64,000 nt of DNA from Crotophaga sulcirostris (Eukaryota > Chordata > Aves > Cuculiformes > Crotophagidae): the NCBI GenBank assembly GCA_013397455.1, contig VYZB01000035.1:1873756-1937755 (forward strand), in the 5' to 3' direction. Shown piece after piece: positions 13,601 through 28,600 of this stretch. The position numbers and the translations under genes were made by a program. Within the stretch, counting starts at the first letter, position 1. Each line of letters starts with the position of its first letter. The notes under the pieces were generated by a model. The model ran no database searches, was not told where the DNA came from, and saw nothing but the letters and a program-made list of their open reading frames with translations.

Positions 13601-16600
13601 ATAAGCACAGCCTCCTCCATATTCCTTGCTACTAGGGAACGGTATTTTGCCAGGCCCCTTCAAAATGTGCTCACCCTTCCCAGAGTGAAGGTCCTGACGA
13701 CGTACTCTGCAAGGGGCTCCATCTCTACGCAAGTCACTTTGAAGTCCCCATAAACTTCTGTGTCATCAGGCCAGTACTTGTAGCACTTGACCTAAATACA
13801 AATGGGAATGCATTTTACACAAAAGGAAAACAAAAGCTTGAGGATTTCTTAGTGCATTACACCACAGTTATTTTCAAAATGACTGTGCACTCATGTGGCT
13901 TGTCATGGCTAATGGCTGTTCTGTCAAGTTAAGCACTAGCTACAAGAAGTTTCCGCTGCTTTACACAGCTGTACTTAGATGCCAAATTCATTTCTAAATG
14001 AGCATTTATACTTCTTTTTTAGTGCTGGCTATGGGACACATTTCCACTTACGTTAAACTGGGATACATTTCATATCAGTCGTCAAACTGTTACTTCGTAT
14101 TACTTCCTGAGGGATGTGACACTGCTAAACTGTAAATAATTTGCTGATTTCTAGCCACTGATATAGAAGCACATTTGCTCTCCAGTCTACTTCCTCTGCT
14201 CATTTGAGTGACAATATACAAATCTATTTTGCTGAAATATGAACTTTAGATTCAGACAATTTTTCGCTACTAATGAAAGTATCAGTCTACTTCAGAAGAA
14301 AGCTTTGGTTTTATACAATAGCATAACTGCAACAATATCTGGACCCTTCCTCTTCCCCTTCTCTCAGAGTGCAGGGCTGTCCTTCACAAGAGTCATACAT
14401 TCTGCTGAAAATGTGTCTTGTCAGTAGGTTTTTCTTTAGGCTTGTAGCATTAAAAGAAAAACAAAACAAAAACTTACTCTCCCAACTTCCACCAGATTTG
14501 TGACCATCACAACGCAAGCTGATTGTTCCTGCCATATCATTCTCCAAAAGTCATACACAGTCTCATGAACTGGACCTGTAAGAAAAAATTCCAGGTAATA
14601 CTCTGCAAAAAAACAACAGTCAAATCAAGTGCTAAAAATAAAATCCAGGGCTTTTCAGAGCTGATACACATGAACACACTTGCTCAAAGATGAAAGCTTT
14701 GTGAAACTACATCATCATACCATTGTGCCGGTTTCCAGACTATATTGTTATTTCTAAGCAATGCTCAATCTTCACAGTTTAACTGAATTACCACTTGAAA
14801 GAAATTAATAGCAGGTGTTTCAGACAGCAAAACTCCAGAAGTTACTTGAAAACTACAAGGAGGCAGCAATGTGTGACTATCTCTGTAGTTACATTTCTAG
14901 GTTTGTTTTACATGTGTTAAATATAATGTGTTGAGTGTGAGTTTCTTCAGATGTTCACCGAGGAGATGCCCACACTGCAGTGAAGTATCATTCAGGGGCT
15001 GGTGGTACAGATCCTGTGCACTTACCATCTAGCTCCCGGCAAAGCATGCAAGCACAAACAGGCACTGAGCCATAAACTTCCCACTGAAGGGTATTTAAGC
15101 TAACTTAAGTACTTTTCTGTGAAACAAATGAGGAGCACTTGCTTAAGCTTTGCCTCCTGTTCAGCTGCAGAGACAAGACACATTTAGTTGAAGGACAGAG
15201 GCTTTTACCCTGTTACAATCATCTCAGAAATAGCTCCCTGACCACAGCTGAGCAGCAGGATAAATACTACTGTATATAACACAGGTTTTAAGACTCAACC
15301 ATATTCCTTCATACACTAGATTGAAGAACACATACTAAAGCAGCAATACATTTTTGTGTCCTTTAAACGCTTTCAAGTGCAACGACTTACTTAGTAAAAC
15401 AGAAACAAAATACAAATGTAGACCTAACTGCCATAGAGGGACCTGTTTACACAGCACTTACACAATTATAAAAAAGGTGGACAGAAATTTGAGCATCCTG
15501 ATTTAAAACAAGACATTAGTTTGTCTTTCTTGTGTGCAGCTACAATCAACTGAGGGCACAAATAACAAGATATTTCCAGCCAGCTATCTGATTATACTCA
15601 CAGACCAAATAATGACATATCTAAATCTATTTATTTTCAGTTTAATTCATAGCCTCTGATATTTCGGTGCGATCTTAGACTAATCTATTTGTTTTTCCTC
15701 ATTGTGAGGAGTTTATCAGAAATACAACATGACTAATTTCCATAGAAATTCAATTTTTCCTCCAACTCCCCTTTTTATTAGCAAGGTGTTATATGATAAA
15801 GATTTCCCTCACTTTTTCCTACAAAGAGGCTTTGTCCTTCTCTGGCCTTATTTTACCCAGACCTGAGATAGTTCTTAATTTATCATTACTATCTTCGCCG
15901 TCTGAATACTAGACAGTAAAATAATACATTGTAATATGAAAAGAAAAATGCTTCAAGACAAGTTGAAACTGCTCGCTTCTCTGTCCATGTACCTCTTTTC
16001 TCTATTCATCTTCGTAACTGGAAATCATGGTAGTAGTTTCTGACATTATCAGCTGAATTTATCACTGAAAGAATTGCTCAATAGCTAATTAACATGATAA
16101 ATTAGTGCAAGTTTTGCACTTATTCACATTCCACCTGATGCTATGTTAATTTACCATAACAAAAGATGACAACTCACAATATTGAGTATGCTTTATTTTC
16201 ATCTACAGCCATTTTACGAAAAATGCTGCCAGACACTACAGAGAACACTTTTTGGTTTAATTAATGCTGGCAGATTCTTACCTTGGGTTGCAATGTAGTG
16301 ACTGGGTCTCTGATATCCCTAAAACAACAATATAAATTGGTTTGAGCACTATATTACAAAAAAAAAAGGGGCAAATAAAAGCAGAATTCCTTATGTCTAG
16401 ACAACATTTTCAGAGCAAACCAATGTTTAAGAGCAACATGAAGCTCGATACCTAATAAAACAGATAATACTGAAAAGGTTCAAATGACAACAAATAAAAT
16501 GGAAATAAGAACATTTGACTTGAACAGACATTGTAATATATTGGGAAGGAGTGTTTTAAAAGGGTCCCTTCTGTCTAAAAATTAGCCCTTTATTGATATT

Positions 16601-19600
16601 ATCTCCCCAGTTGAATACATTGGGGCATTTATTTGAAATTTAGCAAAAATTCTCTTTGCTATCAGATCATTTAAACAGTTGACCTGTGTTCCCAAATCAT
16701 CTAATATCAAAAATGACACACTTTTTGTCTTTTTATATATAGAGAAATACTGTAAAGCACAGAGAGGTATGCACCCAAGCCATAAGTATCAGGGACAGAC
16801 ATTTCCCATTCTAGATCAGGACACTGTGGTGTGTGCACAGAGTCAAGGTCCTACTGCCATCAAATCTTCTGCAAAATATTTTGTACTACTGCACAAAGTG
16901 TGCATCAATTATACTGGGTGTGCTATGCACAAGTATATACACACACATATAGAGAGACAGGTAGGTAGATAACCCAACACAACTAAGCCCTTCCAGTTAG
17001 CTGGGTCTATGGCAATGCTAGTGATACTGTATAGCATTAATCTTCTGAAAAAAAATTACAAGACAAAGAGATTCTGCTCTTGAGGAAATAATTCCGAATA
17101 TATCTTGACCAGTGCCAGCAACGTTGGCTACATAGGGGAAGGAGATTTCAGTATTGCTGGAGAAGACAATGCATAATTTCACAATTTGCAAATGGTTAAG
17201 AAATAGTTCCAATTATTTTCAAGGTTACGGTTTTATTAGGCCACTTGATTCAAGTATTGTCTTACAGGGGAGTATGAGTCCTTGGCTTCCTGGTATTATC
17301 AAAATGCTACTGAAGTGAAGGATTTCAACCTATCCCTTTTCCATGGGCTGCTTCCCTATCCTGTCTAGAGGGAAAGCATCTTCCTCTGGTGCTTAAGAAA
17401 AAGCTTCTGAGTATCTCAATCTTGGCTTTACAAGAGACCAAAATTGCATCAAAGCACTAAAAAATTTTTCCTGGAGTCCTTAATATCAAGCCCCAGCTTC
17501 AAATTATGAAAGTGTAACCTGTGCTCTGCTCTTTTACATTCAGAAGCGCTTTCCAGAAGGTGGTGTCATTTTAAAATTGCAAAGTGTCAGTTTTAACTTG
17601 TAGATTTCCTGTCTGGTTATAACGAGATTCAATTTACTCCTAAATAAAAGAAACAACATCTTCAAGGAACTGGAATTATTACAAATCCAGAAGAGATGTC
17701 TTATTTAAGGCCCCAAGCAAAATATCATGGGCCTAACACTTCACAGAGATTGCTGAGTAAAAATATGAAAATAAGAAGACAGTGATATACCTGGAACTAA
17801 ATCTTTATATCCTGGAAAGTCAAGAGGGTCTCAAATAATTTATTAACTAACAGCGGACAGGAAAAATTAGTAAGGAGCAATTATAAAGAAAAGCAAGCAA
17901 AGCCATGTATTCTAAAAACACTGGTACTCAAGTACAAGGGTTTACTCCAGTAAGGCTTCTCAAGTATCTTTCAGATTACTTTGGAATATAACAACTTCTT
18001 TATCCCTAAGGCCTTAACTGGCTAAAACTTATATTTTGTTAATCAAAACACCTGGTAGAATTTGTTCAAATTGTATCAGTTATTTTGTTTAATTTATAAT
18101 TTGTATTTTAATCAAAGCATGAATTTTCAAACTATAAAAGTTTTCTGCAGAAGTGAGGAAATTTCTGCTATGTTAAAATTTTTTATATATATATGTCTGT
18201 GTATATACTTTTTAATATCTAAATTAGCACCTTAAGAAAAATGTCAGCTAAATATTGTTTCTCTAAATAGTTGTTAAAAACAAACACCTCCTCCCTAAAG
18301 GCCATCATCTCTCCCTTTTTTCCAAACAAACATTAGGACTACTTCACAGGCACATTTTCAGATGACCATAGTACAGTGTACTATTCAGCTTCTCACATAT
18401 AAATGGGAAGGGGAAAAGAAAAGCTAGTGGCCAAAATTGTCTTCACCATCAAAAAAAAAGTGAACAACAAATTCTCATTAACAGACAGATTCACTTGAGT
18501 TATCTAACAATATCTAACAATACTCAGATATATTAAAAGGCTAAATTATCTTTTCAAAAGAGGTACAAAAATATTCACACAAAAGGAAAATTTTTAAAAG
18601 AACAGAAGAGACAAATTAGATGAGGCATGCACAGTTATCTACAGATTAAAAATAGAATAGAAAAGTAAGTAATAACAATATCTAAATTAAATATTTACAA
18701 TAGAATGCCGTTATTTACATATAGTGGTACTTACATCCCTGTACAGCCAAATCTACAGCCCAAACCAAAGTCAGATGTGAAAGAAAGCACAACAATGTCA
18801 GTGAGTACTAGGACGTAGAACAAGGAAAGTGTACATTTTGTTCTTAATAAAAGAAAGGTTTCAATAAATTTGTAGGCATAACATGCAATAGTTTCACATA
18901 GAGAAGCTGGCAAATTGAGAGGGAGAAAGCTGTGCAATCCACTCACATCTATGTAGTTGGCATTAATGTAATCTGAAGATGGATCATCTTCAACAGGTTG
19001 CAAAATCACCCTGGAGTGGTCATCTGTAAAAACCAAGCAGTTACGGTGCCTTTTTGGAGCGTGATTTTTAAGTAAGATATTACGGTAAGTTGTCTAGAAA
19101 ACCAAAATCAGCTGGCATAAGTGCCTGACAATTTACAACCTTGAAACAGTTTAGTGTTTACACAGAATTACAAAGAACCTGAGGTCTGAGGTCTCAGATC
19201 ACTTAGAAAACATTGACTAAACTTCATTAAGCAAGCCGAAAGGTATCACACTGTTACACAAGGTTAAAAAGACACAAGGAAACCAGGTTACTTGCTCAAA
19301 GTCCCTTCCAAAATCAGCTCCACTGACGGTGTAATCTAGAAAACCAAAAATCCTGATTACTGTTTTCTTACTTCCAATAACAGCCTGCTTAGGTTTATAT
19401 TGAGACATTAAAAAAGTGAGTTAGCAATGGTTAGCAATGCAATTTGCATTTGATGAAGAGGTAACACTACCCGTTCAGGGACTTCTCCAACAGCTTCATT
19501 CCTGCATGTTTGATTGCATTTGTAAAACAGTAACAAATCATGTTATCCCAGGGGATGAATCTAATCTATTGAAACATTATGCCCAAAGACAAGATACAGA

Positions 19601-22600
19601 ACCCTCTGATTTTAGTCACATCTTTTAATCATCAGTTTTATACAACTGCTATTCAGGTTTATCAGCTATAAATCACATAAAGCAGAAAAGTTTTGAAGCT
19701 GTCAGATTTACCTGCAATAAATTGTAACTGTAGAAAACTGCCACACAATTAACATCCAAATGACTGCTGGTTTGTTGCTGTTATATGCTTACCACAGCTT
19801 GCACAACAGAGATGCAAATGTGAAATTCAGCCCGAGTTACACAAGGAAGAAAGTTGAACCATGATGAATTAGAAAAAAAAATGCTGGAAAAGGCACTGTC
19901 CTCCTTCTCCTCTTGGGGTATTAAGCAGCTATGCCACTGGAGACTTGTGAAGAAAGAGAGAACATGGCACAAGTAACACGACTACGGCTACTGCTCAAAC
20001 CAAGCACACTGATACTCACATGCTATAATGTTTCCATAGCGATTCTTTGTTCTGTTTTGATCCTTCTTAGCGACATCCCAAGAAGCTGACTGCCCCTCAA
20101 AGAAACTCTATAAATAAAAATGTTCCGAAAGAAAACATTCTGACCATTAATTTATCTCCAAAAGTAACAGTTTAAAAGAACCGCCCTACCATAAAGCAAG
20201 CTCTGCTTTACTTGTCTGCTCTGGTCACCCAGATGGCACCGCGGTACAGAAATAATATACAGACAGAGAAGAAGGGAGGTTCTCTCCCTCTGAGTGCTAT
20301 GGGTCAGTGGGTAAGTCACTGAGGGACTCCAGAAGGATTTCAAATCCTCGAACAGCTAGAAGGCTAAACTTGCACAGACATCCTTGCTATGGAAGAACAA
20401 CAGCAAGCTAAGAAAACAGCTGATTACCCTTCTTACAACACACCATCTTTTATAGCCTGTTTACTACAGCATTACATTGCTTTCCTCATATTGCTTAGTA
20501 AAATAGCTTTTCTTCCTACAAAGCTATCAGGAAGCCTCCTCTGCCAGTGTTTACTGTTCATGTTGGTTTTCCTCATATCCCTCCCTCTAGCCACTAGCAG
20601 ACTTATTCTGAATTTTTTTGAACTCTTCTTAAGAGTTTGATTTCTTAGTAGTGATAGAAGCAGCTTTTATTCCTCGTTTTTTTCTTCATTGCCCGTAGAT
20701 ATCTTACAGCTGTTGCAGGTCTATGCTATTCGTTCCTTCCAGATGTTCTCTTATCCCGACCTAGGTAAGTTACCTCCATAAAGTACACAGTAGCCATGGA
20801 AACAAAACTTTAATGCGCTCTCAGAAGCCCAAGCCAGGGTAAAGATGTCATGTATGGCAATAGAAGTAGCAGCAAGTGGGAAAACAACTGATGTGGCATC
20901 AGGGATCACCCTGCCCCCCAGCAGTGGTTGACACTTGGGCTTAGTTCTGAAGTTAGGCAGAGCATAACAAAGTGTATTTAAGTAAAAGAGAGGAAAAGAG
21001 AAAAATATTCTTTTAAAAACCACATATTTATTTATTCCAGTTCTTATATTACAGTAGAGACAGCTGCAGAAAGGAAAGAAGGTTGAAAACTGAGTCAGAA
21101 GAGATCACTTACTCAGAGAAAACTCATTTTAAACCTAGCTGTATTGCATGCGACCTTGGCAGTACCATTCCCGTCTTTACGGTGTGCCCTGCCTGATATT
21201 CTAATCCCAAAGAATCACAACAGATTCAGAGATCAGAAGCGAAATGAATGTATACTCATCTTCTACCTCCAGTGTTGGGATTTTTTTGCTTCCATTTGAA
21301 CATTAAAGTTGTAAGTAGACATGCTCAGGCAGGTCTAATTAGAACTTCAAGAAGTTACTACCCTCCGCATGTCATCACTGCTTCTCAGCTGGAGTTGGAC
21401 TAAACTCAGTACTGTCCTACTGAGATGCTACAATAAATCATGAAAATGCGTTCAGTCAGTGCTTCTTGCAAAGCCAGCCAGGTTAAATCTTCGCTTTAAC
21501 CTAATCCAGGAGATCTGCATTGAAGATTGCGTGGAAAAGTCACATAACTAATTACAGCATTTCAACTAAGAAGCAGTGACAAAAGGGTGGCAACTTTTCA
21601 CAGTATGTTGAAAAGATTCAGCAGGGCATATCTTCTTATGTCCTAGAGAATACAGATAGTATTTTTTCCATACACTTTTAATGGTTCAAACCATTGGACT
21701 CCACTCACTGTTGGATTAAATACAAAGGAATCTTATGCCTGCTTATCTTTATCTGTTTTTCACTTAAATCTGTGACATTTATTTGCATTCTTTTGCAACG
21801 CAATGCAAACAAAAAGCTGCCCTTTCAAAGGGATTTTTCCTAGCAAAAATCCACCACTGAAGATCTCACCTCATACTCCTCTTTAAATCCATAGCTGTCA
21901 GAAGTCTTCATTAGGTTAATATGCTGCAGCAGATCAGCCACCCTGATGGCAGGGTGCAGCTGCCCAGTCTGGTATGGGGATTCTGTGCCTTCACAGAGGT
22001 AACGAGGGACATCCAGGAGCCGGCTGGACTCTGCTGTTGCACTGTGATTTTCATCTGTATTCACAAGAAATCAATGCATTAGGTACCTGCAGGGCAGTAA
22101 CATGGGCTGCTATACATATCAACATCTATTTTCATCCTCTTCCTTCAAAAACACATCTAATTTCTGAGAACGCAAAGCACTTACTCTCCAGCACATAAAT
22201 ACTCTAAAGTACATAAAGGAACTTAACTGCAAACATATACGAAAGTTTGCAGTCCTTCATCTTGCAATAAAGATGTCTGAAGGGCATTTTATTTGAAGCT
22301 ACAAACCTTTATGACATTAATGTACTTGGGAACCTAGCCTCTAACACCCAAAGTAACTTTTTAAATGGCTAATATGTACCAACAGCAATACTACACCTTA
22401 AACAATAAATTAGAATAACTCTGTAGTGGTATCAGCACATCATTTATGTAAAGACAACAAACAGTAAATTGAGATCCCAGTAAAAAAGAGAAGCAATTAT
22501 GCTACTGCTTCAGAACATCATCTCCATTTGGGAAGACAAATCAGCACTGCAGAGTGGTCATTTTAACTTAGGTCTTTTAGTAGAGAAATGAAACTGCTGA

Positions 22601-25600
22601 ATGTGCTGATTTCAGCCGCAGTTTTTGGTCTGTATAAACAAAGAAGTCTTCTCTAATGCCCTATGCCATACCAATCCTCTTATCAAAACCAAACGTCTAA
22701 GCTCCATGAACTCATCACACTTAAGTCAGCCCCTACTGGGGAACTTTTTTTTTTTTTTTTAATTAGCAATCAGCAGTTCAAATGACTTTACAGAGAAAGA
22801 AAAATTATAATAGAAACCTTTCTGGAAAGTAGCTACCAAAATGAGAAATGGGTAGCTGACCCCTCCTATATTTCTTCGAAATCAGTTTACCATTTTCCTT
22901 GCAAAGAATCCAGATTAGGAAGGAAAACACTCCAGGAAAAATAATTAACACCCCCAGGGTTGGATTTTCTACAATTCCACCAAAATGCAAACCCTGCTAA
23001 TGCCTTCTGAAATGAGATCTCCTAGTAAGAAACCTGATTCTTTGAACTGTCACACAAGTTGCTAATTTCAGTACATTTATGCCTCACTAAACTGCCTCAT
23101 AATGTCAGTGACATGCAGCAGTCATTTTTTATTGTAGTGTTACCCATATTAAATTACACACATTTCAAACCACCTCAGGATTTGCAGTTCTCCCCATTCT
23201 TCGCAGTATACTTACCAGTAATAGGCACTTTAACCCATTGAAGCAGCAAAAAACAATGAGTGAACAGAACATAAGAAATTTATTTCAGGACTATATTAGA
23301 AAATGACTAAAAGAAAACGACATTAAAAGTTGTTAAAGCTTCACAATAGGTAACAATGAAAGCCGTTTTGAAAATATAAGGGGCACATTATTATACCATC
23401 AGTGTAATGACAGGGACTTGAGAAAAGCAAAATTGTCATACTAACTTAGGGCTAATGTACACAGAATGGAGAGGAGCGTTAATAACCTATACATGAAGAA
23501 AAAGAAACCTAGTACAGCTACAGAGTAGAAAGAGCTTCATATAAAATAAGATGCTCTATAATTTAGAGCCCACAAAATTCTGCTCATCTCTAAATAAAAC
23601 AGAGGAAAACAGTTTTGTGATGCTGGGCCAAGCCAGGGCTATACAGAGGTGGAGTTGGCCAAATGATCTAGTTCCAAAGGAACAAGCTTACAGGTACTCA
23701 ACCACTTCTACATGGTGTGCCCAAAATCTTGTCTACTTCTCTCTGTTGTTTCAGTCCACGCACTAAAAATATTACCTCCTCCAACTAGCATTGCTTTGCT
23801 TACTTCAGGAGACTATCATGCCCCAAACACCCTTACCAGTAGATGGAAATGCAGATGGGAACTATTTAACTGTTCTTCAATTAATTCCGTCTCCTTGCCC
23901 CTTGTATGTGTCTGCCACAATGCAGTGGCAACACATTGACCTTTGCAATATGCTCATAGCCTAAATGAGTTATTAGGAACTGCTTCACAAGTATCACCAG
24001 AGAGTATCAAGCTACTACATAGTAGCTTGTAAGTGCCTGAAACAAAGCTAAAAACTACAAGAAGATCTTAGAAGAATTTCAGGAAAAGAATAATTTTATA
24101 TAAGTCCACTGATCTGACTTTGGGAAGTACTGAATATAATCCTTTTCTCTTTCAGGCAATGGTGCTATTTTACCACCCCTCATAAACTTCTTAAGCCACC
24201 TGGTTAGGTTGCTTTGGGCCCAAAGTGGAAGGCTCCAGCATTTAACTGCTCTGATGGTTATAGACTTTCTAAGATACTGCTGTGGCCAAGAGAATGGCAT
24301 CTGCAATACGATCAAAAGGAAACGGGCAGAATACGACTTGACAAATCTCCCATACAGTGCGTATACCCAGCTCGACAAAGACCAAAGACTACTCACAAAT
24401 AGTAACTTGCTCTCAGTCTCGGAGGACGCTTTACATGAGTATCTGCAAAGGCTTCTCTTGGGTATACTTTCTATCAATATTTTTACCCACAACTTGCATA
24501 ACAGCATAGAAAATACCCTGTCAGAATGGGCAGAGGGCACTGAGCAGGAGGGCACCACAAGTACAGGATCAGATTTCAAAGTTACCTTCATTATTTGAGA
24601 GACAATGCAAAAATCAACAAGGTGAATTAAATAGTGAATGCAATATACTGTGTGCAGCAAAAGGAGTCCAATATACAACTACAAAATGAACTAATGGACT
24701 GGGTAATGATAACTGGGATTTTAGCAGGCAACTCAATACAAGTCAGCAACACAAGCACAATAAAAAGGACAAAATATAGTTCACGTAGCAGGAGCACTAC
24801 AAGACATGGGGGTACCTATTCCACTCAGCTCAGCATTAAGACTTGTAATAACTGTACCTGATCTGGGACACCACAATTAACAAATTCAACCTATGAGTTG
24901 GAAAGTGCTCAGAGGAAAACAATGAGTTTAGAAAACATCAGATAAAAGATGATGAGTGAAAGAACTGGGTTTAACTCCACTAGAAGAGAGACAATTGAGG
25001 ACATGTGAGCCTTTCAATGGGTAAAAGACAGGAGTGTGTCAGTTCTCCTTATTTTGTATGAGTCTCTCAAAAGCAAATGGTTCAGTATACAGCAACGAGG
25101 ATGTAGTCTAGATCAGTCTAGACAGAAAAAACTAGAAATGAGCAGTAATACTAATCAGTAGTCATACTCAGTTACTAGTAACTAATAGTTAAAAAATTGA
25201 ACTTTGGGTCCAAAATAATACTAATATGGATCTGAAATTAATTTTTATTTAGGAGGCACTGTAAAAGTAAAATTCTCTGCACTACAGATTTATGAAACAA
25301 AATAGATCATCAATTCCCAGAAACACTATACTATAGGTATAATGTCCCATCTCAAAACAGAGAAGGGACTGCCTTCAGGTCTCTTCAAGTTATACCTCTA
25401 GAAATCTAATTTTCAAGCTCAGTTTATATTCATATCTACTTCCTGATGTTTGTCTTTTATTCTAAAATAATGCCAGCAACTGACTGAAACTCCATTTTGT
25501 TTGTCAAACCAAGAACCTGGATACAAATTATACTTTTATTTCTGTTTTTTCTGAAACACACATTCAGTGTTTGATGCAACATAGAAATAAGCAGCCTAGT

Positions 25601-28600
25601 CACTCTAAACATCTGTTCTTCTTTTTAAAGTTAAGTACAAAGTTGAAAAACTTACTAGTTAGGGTCAATTGAAAAATATAATTAATATAGGTATACAAGA
25701 ATACTTGTACAGGACATACAAACAAAGTTGTTGTTCTTGGATATTTCAGAAATTCATCCCTTTTCTAGTTTTCTTTTCATTCTTGTTACTTACTTAGAAA
25801 ATCAAGCTTTGGTACCAAATATTACTAATACAGATCTGAATTTGATTTCTGTGTATCTCTTAAGAGTGTTCTAGTTTCATATGTCAGTTCATTGGAACTC
25901 AGTTTGAATGCTCTGGGGAGAAATGTTTTAATATTTTCCATTTACCTATTTCCTTATTTATTCTTCAGTTGGCACTGACTAGGAATATCTTTTTAATGAG
26001 AAAAACCAATTTTTATTCTAAAAGCAGTGTCATTTTAATTCTGAATTGATGAACTGAGTGTTGAGTTACTTTCTTACAACAGCATAGCTATCTTTTACAT
26101 AAAACAAGCTGTTCCAACGTTCAACCATGCAAGGAGACAAAACTCATGCAGGAATGAATAATGAAGGACTGGGGTCCTCACCTAACACAGCTGTCGGCAC
26201 AAGTGGATCATTGGGCACTGTAGGAAAACAAAGCTCATGAAGAAATACATTACCCTCAATTTGTGTATTTTTAAGTATAAAAACAATATACTTGAGAGTA
26301 TAACCAAGTGATAAGTAAACACCATTAATTTTGTTACAACAGAAAAACAGATTGAATACACAGTTCCAGAAAGCATCATGAATAAAAGAGGAATGAAAGG
26401 CAGTGTTTTAGACTTCAGAAATGTAATGATAAAGGCAAAGAGGTTCTTACTGAAATGAAATAAATAAGACATTACACACAATTTAGTTTTTTAAAGGGCT
26501 CCTCCTTCACTATTGTTCTTCTGCTTCACAATAAAGGTTCAATTTCACAGAACCAACTCCTTTCCTTTTAAACCCATCCTCTCATGTAATACTTGAATAG
26601 CTAATCTCAAAATAAAATGGTGCTTATTTAAAGCACTCCGAGTCACGTTAAAAAATTACATACATATTTACAGTTAATAGCTTTTATTATGTGCAATGCC
26701 AAAGATACTGCTCTTAATGAGTATAGGAAAACCACAGATACATAGATGCAGATGTTTGAATAAAATTCATAGAATTTTGTCAGTCATTATCAAAACTACA
26801 ACCATGCAGAGACAAATGCATTGTTTAGGATAGAAAAGGTGGGATCCAGAATTTGGTTTTGTTCCAGTTTGGAACAAAAATTTAAAATAACAAGAACTTG
26901 GTAACAAAATTGAGCTCCACTTCTCAAGAAATCTGCCTAAAAGTTTGCTACATAGCAGGAAACCACAGAAGCTTCAAAGGTTTATTGCCTCAACAGAGAC
27001 AATGGTTAGGAGAACTGAATCCTCCAACACCCAAAAAATCACATCTAGGACACTGGCAACTTGTTTGCCAATCAACCAGGAGCTCTGGTAGCTGGGGCTC
27101 ATGGCAGCATGTCAGTCCATCTGGAAGGCTGCTCAAGTGCCTGGCAGCCCTGGCTCACTAATAGCCATGTAGGTTCCTGATGGATACTTTGCCTGGGATC
27201 TACCATAACTTAGTTCAAATCAAATTGTCTTTGCATGCCTGCCTCTACAAATTTCAGTGTCAATAAGACTTCAAACTTCGGAGAATTTTCTAAGAGTTCC
27301 ACCCAAAACTGTGTAGAAAAACTCACAGGCTGATACTAAACTCCTGATTCTAATTGGTCATGAGACACTTAAAGTGTTAGCACTCTGCAGTTTGGTAAAC
27401 TTCAATAAACTGAGCAATAAACCCTCCCTCAGAACACATTTTCCTTATAACAATCAGGAAAGAACTTAAGAGCCTTAAGGGATGTATTTTGCTCAAACAT
27501 TGCAAGCAGTATGGGAGGCAAGATAAAGGAGATGGAGTACTATTCCCAAAAGATGGCAATTCAGAAGCCACTCAGGCTGCTCAGATCTGTTTAAAGCCAG
27601 ACCACAAGTCCATGTGGCTGTGAGAAGGTCAGGTTCCGCCAGCTCCATGGCAGAACTGTGTCCCTTTGATAACTTACAAACTAGTTTTGAGATATTCAGA
27701 GTCTAACAAGAGCACGTTGATTTTGTGCAAGACATAGTGCAGATGCTGGGAGGCAAGTATGCTGGACAGTGGTAGCTATAACCCAGACAACAATCACAAA
27801 TTCAAACTGCCAAATTTTGTCAAAACCAGACAGTTGTCATGTCTACAAAAAAGGAATAAAAATATAGAGCAAATGTGCAGATATATTAACAAGCCTGTTC
27901 CTAAACTTCACAAATAGCAATGAGAACTGTCAATGTTTCCTTCTGTTACAATGTCCTTACTGCCAAGAAAAAAATTCATTTGGACTTTATATTATTATTG
28001 ATTACAGACATGATGTTATGCAGTAATATTTAACATGTTGGTATTAACTATCCTCATGAGGGAAAACTCAATTTCAGATTTCAGTTGAGACAATCTAGAA
28101 GGGTAATATTTTCCCTAGAACAGGTATCAGTGTGTACCAAAAGTACATGTAAATATTTAAATAATTAGCCACATACCAATAAGGATAACACATGAATATT
28201 CCTACTCAACCTTTGGGTTTACCAGCATTTCTAGAAAACCTGGAGTTTAAAACAATTTTCATTAAAAAGTAGAATAAGTTTTCTGTGTTTCTATATTCAC
28301 CTACACTCCAGAGTATCTACCACTGTCATACTTACATCTGGGGCTGAAGTTATGTGAGTCCATAAATGTGATTGAAAGGGGATCCTCTGCATGCAGGGTG
28401 CTCTGGTCAGCGTAACTCCTATCCATTGCATTCACCATGTGTGTCATCTCCTGGCGGGTGGTCCCCATGGCATCCTTGCGCTTCTTTGCAAGCTTGCTGC
28501 CCAGCCAAAAAAAAAAACCCAAACCACCTTAACATTTGATGAACATTGATGTCTGTACTAATCATTACCTATAATCCCGAATAACTGAAAAGTCTTGCTG

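Larger units (their letters stand above)
22055..26181 (-). other. PTPRK intron between juxtamembrane exon 2 and the 36-nt cassette exon
   Basis: Contains a T16 run at 22745-22760, a perfect inverted repeat at 24008-24029, a pair of overlapping antisense open frames at 24079-24678, and an old CR1 remnant at about 24690-25090. The rest is AT-rich unique sequence. Confidence 0.7.

Noticed and set aside
26898..27161. 87-codon plus-strand open frame in a less AT-rich stretch
   Set aside because: No domain or splice support; reported only as part of the intron description.
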